Shown here piece after piece: positions 35,071-43,532 of a stretch of 64,000 nt of DNA. The notes under the pieces were generated by a model. It was not told the origin of the DNA. It searched no databases and worked only from the letters and a program-made list of their open reading frames with translations. Both the position numbers and the translations under genes were made by a program. This DNA is from Ferruginibacter sp. Lineage in GTDB: Bacteria; Bacteroidota; Bacteroidia; Chitinophagales; Chitinophagaceae. Numbering within the stretch: the stretch's first letter is position 1; each line of letters opens with the position of its first letter. Location of the stretch: contig JAEUVU010000023.1 of the NCBI GenBank assembly GCA_016786725.1, positions 38,638 through 102,637 of the forward strand. Direction: 5' to 3'.

Positions 35071-35752
35071 AAAACACCTTGTTGTATTATCTGGCGCAGG
35101 CATCAGTGCCGAAAGCGGGTTGAAGACTTTCCGGGATAGCGATGGGCTGTGGAACGGATATGATGTATATGAAGTTGCTTCCCCACAGGGATGGCGCAAT
35201 AACCCCCAGCTGGTTTTGGATTTTTACAATGCCCGGCGTAAAGATGTGGCAGCGGCACACCCTAATGCTGCCCATATTGGTTTGGCCGAACTGGAAAAAG
35301 ATTTTAACGTAACAATTATTACCCAAAATATTGACGATCTGCATGAAAGGGCAGGTTCCACCAATGTACTGCATCTGCATGGCGAAATATTTAAAATGCG
35401 GAGTACAGCTGATGAACACAATGTTTTTGATATCCGTGGCGATATCAATATGGGTGATAAAGCAGAGGATGGCGCACAACTCCGGCCGCATATTGTATGG
35501 TTTGGCGAAGCAGTACCTATGATGGAAATAGCTGCTTCCGTAGTTTTATCATGCGATTATTTTGCAGTAGTGGGAACCTCGTTACAAGTGTACCCAGCAG
35601 CCTCTCTTTTGTATTATGCGCCTGATCATTTGCCCAAATTCTTAATTGATAAAAAAATACCTCTCACTGAAAAGCAAAGCAACCTGCACATTATTGAAAT
35701 GCCTGCAACAGAAGGAGTGAAGGAGTTAAAAAGAGTTTTATCTGCTCTGTAA
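35060..35752 (+). CDS. cobB: NAD-dependent protein deacylase (sirtuin, Sir2/CobB type)
   Basis: A 230-residue sirtuin that removes acyl groups from lysines using NAD. Visible: NAD-binding VVLSGAGISAESGLKTFRDSDGLW, the TQNIDDLHERAG block, LHLHGE with the catalytic histidine, RPHIVWFGE and VVGTSLQVYPA. YNARR (about residues 54-58) resembles the Tyr-x-x-Arg pair of SIRT5-like desuccinylases. The zinc-binding cysteines of many sirtuins are absent; only one cysteine (VLSCDY) is present, which I recall as normal for this Bacteroidota group. It overlaps the preceding OmdA frame by 11 bases, so the two are probably co-transcribed. Confidence 0.92.
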   Translation: MKDKKHLVVLSGAGISAESGLKTFRDSDGLWNGYDVYEVASPQGWRNNPQLVLDFYNARRKDVAAAHPNAAHIGLAELEKDFNVTIITQNIDDLHERAGSTNVLHLHGEIFKMRSTADEHNVFDIRGDINMGDKAEDGAQLRPHIVWFGEAVPMMEIAASVVLSCDYFAVVGTSLQVYPAASLLYYAPDHLPKFLIDKKIPLTEKQSNLHIIEMPATEGVKELKRVLSAL

Positions 35753-35786
35753 TTTTCTATTTCTGTGTTTACTTAAACCAAACTTT

Positions 35787-36253
35787 ATGTACGATTTTGA
35801 TCCTTCTGGCAGTACAGCACTTATTGTTTTATTGACGCTTGTTTTATTTTTGGTTCCTACTATTTTTTATTTTATAAGTTTACAAAAAGCGCTTGAAGCT
35901 GTGAGTGCCGAACACAGAATGATGCCACCGGGACAGGTTTGGCTATCGCTGATACCCATTTTAATTTTGTGTGGATGTTTTTTGTGGTAAATAAAATTGC
36001 AGAATCTTTTCAACTGGAATGTTACAAACTGAATATCACAACTACCGAACAAAAGCCCACGCAGGGAATTGGCAACGCCAAGAATATTTTAAGACTGTGC
36101 TCTTTTATTCCGTTCATTGGTATTCTTGCCAATGTTGGTTTTGTTGTTTGCTGGATAATACATTGGGTAAAAGTTAATGAATACCGGAACCTGATTATCA
36201 GCAACCGTACTGATACTATTTTAGACGCAGAAAAGGGGATCTTTCATCAATGA
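35787..36253 (+). pseudogene. Multi-pass membrane protein gene broken by a one-base deletion
   Basis: The first frame (from the ATG at 35787) gives 67 residues with two hydrophobic segments and stops at 35990; the second frame, in -1 register, continues FNFVWMFFVVNKIAES to the stop at 36253 with two further segments (LCSFIPFIGILANVGFVVCWIIHW). Adding one T to the T4 run at 35959-35962 joins them as LSLIPIFNFVWMFF, giving about 155 residues, a normal-looking small inner-membrane protein with four segments. I do not recognise a function with certainty. Either a real mutation or a sequencing error. Confidence 0.7.
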
Positions 36254-36254
36254 T

Positions 36255-37529
36255 CTATGTTGAAACTTCTCTAAATACAATTCCTGCATTTTCAAGTTCC
36301 TGCAACACAGGTTCATAAATTTCCACAGCCGTTGGTATATGCAAGCCTTTTAGTTTTATACTGTCATTCAATATCAGCCTGGCGGCAATGCCAAGTGGCA
36401 ACCCTACGGTTTTTGCCATGGCAGTCCGCAAACTATCTTCACCTTTCACCACCAGGCAGCTTTTCAGTGTTTTATTTTCTCCTGCCAGTTCATATTCAAA
36501 CTCATGCAGCATCACGATCATGTCTTTATCTGCAGGTTCCATCTTCAGTTTTATCTCCAGTAAAAATTGTAAAATATCTGCCGATGTTTTTGCAGTGGCA
36601 GGAACCAGTGCTTCATCAAATATGCCGAGATTGTCAAGCATACACAAATTATCAGCATTTAAAAAGGGCACAATGGCCGAAGACCATTTTGCAAAACTCA
36701 AACCTTCAGCATTGATTGGGGTAGTGTCGTTTGTCAATCCTGCATCTACAATCGCATTCCAGCCTTTAAAAAAATCTTTATGGCGCAGCGTTGTTCTGAT
36801 GAAAGTGGCTGTATCAGGCAATTTATAAGTGGGGATATAGCTCAACGAATCCCGGTTGGGATAGTAAGCAAGTCCTTCCAACCCATCAAAAACAATTTCA
36901 TTGCTGCAATCAAAAAGCTGTTGATAGCTGATATTCTTTATCTCATTATTTTCTTTATAAACAGCGCCTGACTGTCCTGCCATTACAATGTTACGTGGGT
37001 TCCAGCTTATTTTATAATGCCAGGGATTGTTATCGCTTTCGGGCGCAACAAGGCCACCGCAATGGCTTTTAAAAGAGGTAATTTTGCCACCTTTTTCCTT
37101 TATCGCATTAATGATCTTCATGGCGCTCATGTGGTCAATACCTGGGTCTAATCCCATTTCGCAGATGAATAAAAGTTTGCGGTCTGCTATTTCATCCTGC
37201 AGGCTTTTCATCTTGTCATCTAAATAAGATGCGGTCAACAAATGTTTACGGTACTCAACACAATCTTTGGCAATTAAAAAATGCAGGGCAGGGGGCATCA
37301 TCGAAATAACTACATGCGCTCTTTGTATAAGCCTGCTTCTTTGCTCTTCATTGGTAACATCTAATTGTACAGCTTCTGCAAAAGGGGAGTTGTTTGTCTT
37401 TAAAAGTATCTGTTCCCGGTCAGCATCTGCAATGATGAATTTCCAGTTGCCTTTTTCAGCTTCAACAATAAGGTAATCTATTAAAACCGTGGCCGATTTT
37501 CCGGCGCCAATCAATACAATCGTTTTCAA
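36255..37529 (-). CDS. Saccharopine dehydrogenase-family protein
   Basis: A 424-residue oxidoreductase-fold protein: N-terminal NAD(P)-binding motif VLIGAGKSATVLIDYL (residues 4-19), second half with MSAMKIINAIKEKGGKITSFKSHCGGLVAPESDNNPWHYKISWNP as in saccharopine reductase, and the C-terminal domain with NLCMLDNLGIFDEALVP. It would act in lysine-like amino acid metabolism, perhaps together with a lysine-ketoglutarate reductase elsewhere; the gene is not next to one here. It is convergent with the broken membrane gene and ends two bases after it. Confidence 0.85.
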   Translation of the reverse strand: MKTIVLIGAGKSATVLIDYLIVEAEKGNWKFIIADADREQILLKTNNSPFAEAVQLDVTNEEQRSRLIQRAHVVISMMPPALHFLIAKDCVEYRKHLLTASYLDDKMKSLQDEIADRKLLFICEMGLDPGIDHMSAMKIINAIKEKGGKITSFKSHCGGLVAPESDNNPWHYKISWNPRNIVMAGQSGAVYKENNEIKNISYQQLFDCSNEIVFDGLEGLAYYPNRDSLSYIPTYKLPDTATFIRTTLRHKDFFKGWNAIVDAGLTNDTTPINAEGLSFAKWSSAIVPFLNADNLCMLDNLGIFDEALVPATAKTSADILQFLLEIKLKMEPADKDMIVMLHEFEYELAGENKTLKSCLVVKGEDSLRTAMAKTVGLPLGIAARLILNDSIKLKGLHIPTAVEIYEPVLQELENAGIVFREVST

Positions 37530-37564
37530 ATAAAAAAAGTTTTTGGCAAGTTAAACAATGAGAA

Positions 37565-37636
37565 ACGAATTACACGAATTACTCTAATTTTCCGAATATT
37601 AATTGGCATGTGATTCGTCAAATTCGTGTAATTCGT
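37565..37636. repeat. Inverted repeat with 9-base internal period
   Basis: ACGAATTACACGAATT (37565-37580) pairs perfectly with AATTCGTGTAATTCGT (37621-37636). Both arms are built of near-identical 9-base units (ACGAATTAC; AATTCGTGT), so they read as tandem repeats as well as a hairpin. It lies between the saccharopine gene and gyrA. Confidence 0.75.
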
Positions 37637-37730
37637 GACCTGATTTTGTTGTATCCACAAACCCAAAAAATATGTGTAAAACTAACCCTAAAAACACCCT
37701 TTTTTATGCGGAAAAACGCCTTAAAATCGG

Positions 37731-37738
37731 TACTTTCG
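37731..37738 (+). promoter_or_regulatory. -7 promoter motif TACTTTCG of gyrA
   Basis: TAnnTTTG with one mismatch (C for T at position 7), 16 bases before the gyrA ATG. Confidence 0.45.
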
Positions 37739-37754
37739 CACACTAGAAAAAATT

Positions 37755-40379
37755 ATGGAAAATAACGACAATTTAAACGAAGAAAACCAGCCTTTAAGCG
37801 GCGGAGATCTGCACAACCGCGGCCGCATTATCCCGGTAAATATCGAGGAGCAAATGAAGACATCCTACATTGATTATTCGATGAGTGTGATTGTTGGGCG
37901 TGCCCTGCCGGATGTACGTGACGGCCTTAAACCGGTTCACCGCCGTGTGTTATATGGTATGAGCGAACTCGGCAATACCAGTAACAAACCACATAAGAAA
38001 TCTGCCCGTGTTGTGGGAGAGGTAATGGGTAAATACCATCCGCATGGTGACAGTGCTATTTATGATACTATCGTACGTATGGCGCAGCCTTGGAATATGC
38101 GTTACACCCTGGTTGAAATGCAGGGTAATAAAGGCAGCATGGGTGATGACCCGCCGGCTGCTATGCGTTACACCGAGGTGCGTATGGAAAAGCTGGCCGA
38201 AGCCATGCTGGATGATATCGAAAAAGAAACAGTAGATTTTCAGCTTAACTTTGATGATAGCCTGAAAGAACCAACCGTTCTTCCAACACGCATTCCTCAA
38301 CTTTTAGTGAATGGCAGCAGCGGTATCGCTGTAGGTATGGCGACCAATATGATGCCGCATAACCTGGGCGAAGTAATTGATGCCTGTATTGCCTTCATCG
38401 AAGACAGCAACATCACCATTGACGACCTGATCAAACATGTAAAAGGACCAGACTTTCCGACAGGCGGTACCATTTATGGTTTTGAAGGCGTAAAAGCAGG
38501 TTTGCACACCGGTCGTGGAAGGGTAGTGCTGAGAGGTAAAGTGAATGTTGAACCTATGAGCAATGGCAGGGAAAAACTGGTTTTCTATGAAGTGCCTTAC
38601 CAGGTAAACATTGATGCACTAACAGCCAAAATTGGAGAAATCGTTGCAGAAAAAACCATTGAAGGCATTGCCAACGTAAACGACGAGAGTAACAATAAAG
38701 AAGGTATCCGCATTGTTGTTGAGTTGAAAAAAGATGCGGTTGCACAGGTTGTCATCAACCAATTGTATAAGCATACTGATCTGCAGACTTCTTACGGTAT
38801 CAACAATGTTGCTATCGTTAGGGGCAGGCCGCAGGTATTGAACCTGAAAGACCTTATCAAAGAATTCATCGAGTTCCGGTTAGATGTGGTAACACGCCGC
38901 ACCCAATACGAATTGCGCAAGGCAGAGGAGAGGGCACATATCTTAGAAGGCTATATCATTGCTTTGGATAACCTGGATGCAGTGATCCAACTCATCCGTG
39001 AATCATCTACGCCAACCATTGCACAGGAAGGGCTGATGAGCCAGTTCGGCATGAGTGAGATACAGGCAAAAGCAGTACTGGAACTGCGTTTACAGCGCCT
39101 TACCGGCATGGAGATAAACAAGATACGGGAAGAGCATGCCGAGATCATGAAACTGATCGAACATTTAAAACTGGTACTTGCCAACGAATTCATGCGCTAC
39201 GATATTATCAAAGCTGAATTGACTGAGATCAAATCAAAATTTGCAGATGAACGCAAATCCGAGATCGTTTATGTGGGCGATGAGATTAATATGCTCGACC
39301 TGATTGAAGATGAAGATGTGGTGGTAACCATATCGCACATGGGTTATATCAAGCGCACTTCTGCAGCAGAATACCGCCAGCAGCGCCGGGGTGGCCGTGG
39401 CGCCAAGGGCAGCAGCACCAGGCAGGAAGATTATATTGAACACCTGTTTGTGGCCAGTACACACCATACGTTGCTTATCTATACGGAAAAGGGTCGTTGT
39501 TTCTGGCTGAAAGTGTATGAAATACCGGAAGGCGATAAAACCAGCAAGGGCAGGCCTTTGCAGAACATGATACAGATACCGCCGGATGATAAGGTTCGAG
39601 CAATCATTGATATCAAAAACCTGGATGATGAGGAGTATGTGAACAATCATTACATTGTACTCTGTACCAAACAGGGTATCATCAATAAATCAAGGTTGAA
39701 AGATTTCAGCCGCCCACGCCAGAACGGTATCAATGCCATCACCATCAGGGAAGGCGACCAGTTGCTGGAAGCCAAGCTAACCGATGGCAACTGCGAAATT
39801 ATGATGGCGGTTAAGAGCGGCCGTGCCATTCGTTTTGCCGAAGAAAAAGTAAGGGCAACAGGTCGTGGCGGTATTGGCGTTGCCGGTATTGAAGTAGATG
39901 ATGCCAACGATGAAGTGGTAGGCATGGTTTGTGTAAATAAAGAAGACAAAACCAGGACCGTATTGGTGGTAAGCGCCAACGGTTATGGCAAGCGTACTTC
40001 GTTAGATGATCCTGAAACAGGAGAGAACAACTACCGTATTACCAACCGTGGAGGTAAAGGTGTAAAAACCATCAATGTAACAGAAAAAACCGGCGGACTG
40101 GTAGGCCTGCTGGCTGTTACCGAAGCTGAAGACCTGATGATAACCTGTGTAAGCGGCATCACCATCCGTATGCCGGTTAACCAAATAAGCGAACAGGGCC
40201 GTGCCACGCAGGGTGTTAAGCTGATAAGGGTTGATGAAGGTGATGAAATAGCCGCTATTACTCAACTTGACGAGAAAGAATCTGATGAAGAACTGGAGAA
40301 TGAAACTGCTGATAACGAATCTAATCAGGAAAACCAGGATTCAGGTGCAAATAATGAGGAGCCTGCCAGTGAAGAATAA
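37755..40379 (+). CDS. gyrA: DNA gyrase subunit A
   Basis: GyrA is the DNA-cutting subunit of gyrase. The 874 residues include the catalytic tyrosine in PAAMRYTEVRM, the quinolone-determining region HPHGDSAIYDTIVRMAQPWNMRY with the usual serine and aspartate (susceptible-type residues), the GyrA box QQRRGGRGAKG that separates gyrase from topoisomerase IV, and the C-terminal pinwheel repeats. The tail is acidic (about 30 residues rich in D, E, N), typical of Bacteroidota. Confidence 0.98.
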   Translation: MENNDNLNEENQPLSGGDLHNRGRIIPVNIEEQMKTSYIDYSMSVIVGRALPDVRDGLKPVHRRVLYGMSELGNTSNKPHKKSARVVGEVMGKYHPHGDSAIYDTIVRMAQPWNMRYTLVEMQGNKGSMGDDPPAAMRYTEVRMEKLAEAMLDDIEKETVDFQLNFDDSLKEPTVLPTRIPQLLVNGSSGIAVGMATNMMPHNLGEVIDACIAFIEDSNITIDDLIKHVKGPDFPTGGTIYGFEGVKAGLHTGRGRVVLRGKVNVEPMSNGREKLVFYEVPYQVNIDALTAKIGEIVAEKTIEGIANVNDESNNKEGIRIVVELKKDAVAQVVINQLYKHTDLQTSYGINNVAIVRGRPQVLNLKDLIKEFIEFRLDVVTRRTQYELRKAEERAHILEGYIIALDNLDAVIQLIRESSTPTIAQEGLMSQFGMSEIQAKAVLELRLQRLTGMEINKIREEHAEIMKLIEHLKLVLANEFMRYDIIKAELTEIKSKFADERKSEIVYVGDEINMLDLIEDEDVVVTISHMGYIKRTSAAEYRQQRRGGRGAKGSSTRQEDYIEHLFVASTHHTLLIYTEKGRCFWLKVYEIPEGDKTSKGRPLQNMIQIPPDDKVRAIIDIKNLDDEEYVNNHYIVLCTKQGIINKSRLKDFSRPRQNGINAITIREGDQLLEAKLTDGNCEIMMAVKSGRAIRFAEEKVRATGRGGIGVAGIEVDDANDEVVGMVCVNKEDKTRTVLVVSANGYGKRTSLDDPETGENNYRITNRGGKGVKTINVTEKTGGLVGLLAVTEAEDLMITCVSGITIRMPVNQISEQGRATQGVKLIRVDEGDEIAAITQLDEKESDEELENETADNESNQENQDSGANNEEPASEE

Positions 40380-40393
40380 ACAGTAAAATGATT

Positions 40394-40431
40394 AAATAAA
40401 ATACCCGGCTTGATGGCCGGGTATTTTATTT
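40394..40431. terminator. Bidirectional terminator after gyrA
   Basis: AAAATACCCGGC and GCCGGGTATTTT form a 12-bp stem around a six-base loop; the A/T flanks extend the pairing. It separates the convergent gyrA and propeller-regulator genes. Confidence 0.93.
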
Positions 40432-40436
40432 AATAC

Positions 40437-43334
40437 TCAGCTTTTCTTTACCTGTATTCCTATCAGGTAAGCAAAAAGGCTTACCTCGGTTGCCAACTCC
40501 AGTTTTTTTCTCAGGCGGTAACGTCCAACTTCTACACCTCTTACAGAAATATTCATTAATTGGGCAATTTCTTTTGTTGAAAGGTTCATGCGCAAATAGG
40601 CGCAAAGCTTTACCTCGTTGTTGGAAAGATTATGGTGCTTTTCTTTAAGGGCGCTTATAAAATCGCTGTGTACCTTATCAAAATGATGTGTAAAGTTTTC
40701 CCACTCCCGGTCAATATGATCATCTTCACTAATTGATTTTACCATTTTTTTTAGCTCTGCCTCTGCCGGATGGTTGGCAAGGATTTTCATTACCTGCGAT
40801 AACTCTGTCTTCATCTTTAATACCAGTTCGCCCTTTTTTACCAGGTGCATGGCCGAGGAGGCCAGTTCAGAATTTTTAAAATTGATATCAGCTTCCAGTT
40901 TTTCATTCCGCAAGGTTGCCAGTTCTCCTTCAGATTTTGCTATTTCCAGCTCATGTATGTAACGAAGCCTTTTTTGTTCTTCCTCATATTTTTGCTGCTG
41001 AAGCCTGAACTTCTTTCTTTGCCAGGTATATAAAAAGTAAAGGCCGGCTGCAATAAGTACAAGGTATAAAAGTTTAGCCCAGGTGGTATTATACCAGGGC
41101 GGCAATACTTTAAAACTGTAAATTGCCGGTGCAGATTCGTTACCCAGGTTGTTGCGAACTTTAACTTCAAAACTGAACTTGCCTGCAGGCAGGTTGGTGT
41201 ATTCTTTCTCTGTACGGCTGGTCCATGCACTCCAGTTATCATCATAGCCTTTTAGCCGGTAACTGTATTCAAGGTTCGACTGGTTGCCAAACAGCGCAGA
41301 GGCATATTCAATTCTGAAGGTTTTCCAGCGATGACTGATAGCGGGGATATCGTCTTTCTGCCCAGCTGAGTTTTCGTTTACAGAATATCCTCCGTAAAGC
41401 AGGCTATCTGAAGGGCCAATTATTCGTAATACCCTTATCTGCACTGACAAACGGGAGTTACGCTGCCTGTATTTGGGATAATTGATATGATAAAAACCCT
41501 TTTCGCCACCCAAAAAAATATTACTTTCATTAACAGCATAAATAAACTCAAATCCACTCAGCATCTTGTTATTCAGTTCCGGTATTTGTATCACGGCAGG
41601 CTCTTTGGCAGAAAAATCAATAACCCCCAGGCTTTTTTCATGAATAAACCAGGTATTACCCCTGGCATCGTCTTTCAGGTAACGAATGCTTTGGTTACCC
41701 AGCAGTTTTCGGTAAAATGCCGATGGTTCAAACTGATCTGCTTTTTTATTATAAATGTAAACACCCTTTTCAGTTGCAACCAGCAACTCGTTTTTAACAG
41801 CGTAAATATGATTGTTAAGCAGGGAAGGAAGCCCTTTGGTGGTTGCGTATGCAAAAATATTGTAACTGCCCAGGGTGTTCTGCACAATTTTAAATACGCC
41901 GTGATATGGATGTGATACCCATATCTGTTTGTCTTTATCCAATGTTACAAAGCGGGATGATTCATTGAAGCCCGGTATAGAACCAGAAAAAACAAATTGC
42001 CCGTTGGTGTATTTAAAAATACTTAACCCGCTGTAACCGCCACTCAAAATCTGCGGTGCCGTAAAAGAAGCCGACGGAAGCGAAACAAAATTCCAAAAAC
42101 CCTTACTTTGGGAAATGGGCACAGCCTGGTTGTTGTCTATTACATAGGCACCTTCGTGATGACCAAGTAATAAGGCATTATTAATGCTGGCCAATCCCCA
42201 TGTTTGGCCCCGGCTGTTATTTACTAAGGTAAAGTTTCCTTTGCTGAAGCTTAAATCGGGTAGTGGTTGTATGGCCACACTAAAAAGCCCATTGGATGTA
42301 CCCAGGTAAAGCCTGTTATTGTGCATAATGGCGGTGTAGCCCGATCCGTCCTGCAAAAGCGGTTTAATCTGCTTGATGGAACTATTGTAGGTAATCAGGT
42401 CTATGCCATTATCCAGGCCGAGCCAAAGATTTTGCTGGGCATCTGTAAATATGCTTAATACGTTGTTGTTTTGCAGCCCTTCTGTTCTGCTAAAGCTCTG
42501 TACGATATTTCCTTTAAGGTCAATAACATATACACCGTTATTATTGGTGGCCAGGGCAACCCGGTCTTTATTTATGGCCGTGGCTGAATAAATTCGGTCG
42601 TTTATGAAAAAAGCATTGTTTACCGATTGCCGGATGCCCAGTTTATCTCCGGCCAGGTAAAACAAACCATTTTTAAGTGTGGTAATAAGAATGCTGTCCT
42701 CTTGTATTGGCAACATTCCGGTAACAGCATCCCCTGCAGGTAAACTGCCTGTAGCAACTGCAGGTTTCCAGATTTCATTTTCAAAACGTAGCAATCCGGC
42801 CTGGTAATCCTGTGCATACAGGTTTCCGTTGCAAATAACCATATAGGCCCATTCAAAAGGAGCCTCGTACACGGTGATGGAGCTGCCGTTGAACTTAAAT
42901 ATTCTGGAGGCAGACCGAAACCAGGTGAGGCCTTTATGGGTGACTATGTCCCATACATCTCCAAACGACCTGTCTTTTACCGGAATTAACTGTACCAGCG
43001 ACTGGTATAGAAGTTTTCCATTTTTGCCTGGAAAAAAATAGCCAATTTCATCCTGTCCGCCGGTAAATATTTTAAAATCTGCACTTATTTCAACCGAACG
43101 TACAATTGTTTTGTTAGGTAAAGGATAAATGTTCCAGTATTTTCCGTCAAAACTTAAAAGCCCTTCATTATTGGCAAAATACACAATGCCGTTTTTATCC
43201 TGCCTGATATCCCAATTTTGAAGTCCGGCTTTGTAAACAGATTTGGGATAATTTATAATATCTGGAAGGCCAATGGTATTTTGCCCTTGTATTTCTATTG
43301 GAAAAAAAATTAATAAAAGCAATCGTTTCATCAT
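40437..43334 (-). CDS. Transmembrane regulator: propeller sensor, Y_Y_Y domain and LuxR-type helix-turn-helix
   Basis: A 965-residue one-component sensor. A signal peptide starts the protein; residues about 20-650 are repeats of the two-component-regulator-propeller type (IVYFANNEGLLSFDGKYW, QQNLWLGLDNGIDLI, RLYLGTSNGLFSV); then a Y_Y_Y domain (SNLEYSYRLKGYDDNWSAWTSRTEKEYTNLPAGKFSFEVKVRN), one membrane helix (about 752-771), a coiled coil (775-820) and a LuxR-like helix-turn-helix (about 902-955, LSNNEVKLCAYLRMNLSTKEIAQLMNIS). No kinase or receiver domain is present. Divergent from susC by 198 bases, it probably senses a polysaccharide fragment and activates the locus. Confidence 0.9.
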   Translation of the reverse strand: MMKRLLLLIFFPIEIQGQNTIGLPDIINYPKSVYKAGLQNWDIRQDKNGIVYFANNEGLLSFDGKYWNIYPLPNKTIVRSVEISADFKIFTGGQDEIGYFFPGKNGKLLYQSLVQLIPVKDRSFGDVWDIVTHKGLTWFRSASRIFKFNGSSITVYEAPFEWAYMVICNGNLYAQDYQAGLLRFENEIWKPAVATGSLPAGDAVTGMLPIQEDSILITTLKNGLFYLAGDKLGIRQSVNNAFFINDRIYSATAINKDRVALATNNNGVYVIDLKGNIVQSFSRTEGLQNNNVLSIFTDAQQNLWLGLDNGIDLITYNSSIKQIKPLLQDGSGYTAIMHNNRLYLGTSNGLFSVAIQPLPDLSFSKGNFTLVNNSRGQTWGLASINNALLLGHHEGAYVIDNNQAVPISQSKGFWNFVSLPSASFTAPQILSGGYSGLSIFKYTNGQFVFSGSIPGFNESSRFVTLDKDKQIWVSHPYHGVFKIVQNTLGSYNIFAYATTKGLPSLLNNHIYAVKNELLVATEKGVYIYNKKADQFEPSAFYRKLLGNQSIRYLKDDARGNTWFIHEKSLGVIDFSAKEPAVIQIPELNNKMLSGFEFIYAVNESNIFLGGEKGFYHINYPKYRQRNSRLSVQIRVLRIIGPSDSLLYGGYSVNENSAGQKDDIPAISHRWKTFRIEYASALFGNQSNLEYSYRLKGYDDNWSAWTSRTEKEYTNLPAGKFSFEVKVRNNLGNESAPAIYSFKVLPPWYNTTWAKLLYLVLIAAGLYFLYTWQRKKFRLQQQKYEEEQKRLRYIHELEIAKSEGELATLRNEKLEADINFKNSELASSAMHLVKKGELVLKMKTELSQVMKILANHPAEAELKKMVKSISEDDHIDREWENFTHHFDKVHSDFISALKEKHHNLSNNEVKLCAYLRMNLSTKEIAQLMNISVRGVEVGRYRLRKKLELATEVSLFAYLIGIQVKKS

Positions 43335-43372
43335 TTGGCCAGTTTGTAATTAATACATTAAACAAAACAAAT

Positions 43373-43447
43373 ATGATGTAGTAATGAAGTAGCAATGTAG
43401 TACTAATTTACGGTAATTTACACTTACTGATGTAATAATGATGTAGC
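43373..43447. promoter_or_regulatory. 11-bp-phased direct repeats upstream of susC (candidate regulator-binding array)
   Basis: The 20-base words TGATGTAGTAATGAAGTAGC (43374-43393) and TGATGTAATAATGATGTAGC (43428-43447) agree at 18 positions and are 54 bases apart. Each is made of sub-repeats of the form ATGAWGTAG starting at 43373, 43384, 43395 and 43427, 43438, that is every 11 bases, one helical turn. Confidence 0.5.
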
Positions 43448-43532
43448 TAAAACTTTTATTTATGAAGTATTGAAAGATATATTTACATTTCGAAATCTGT
43501 TGCTTTTTTTCTCTCACTAAAACAAGAGCTAT

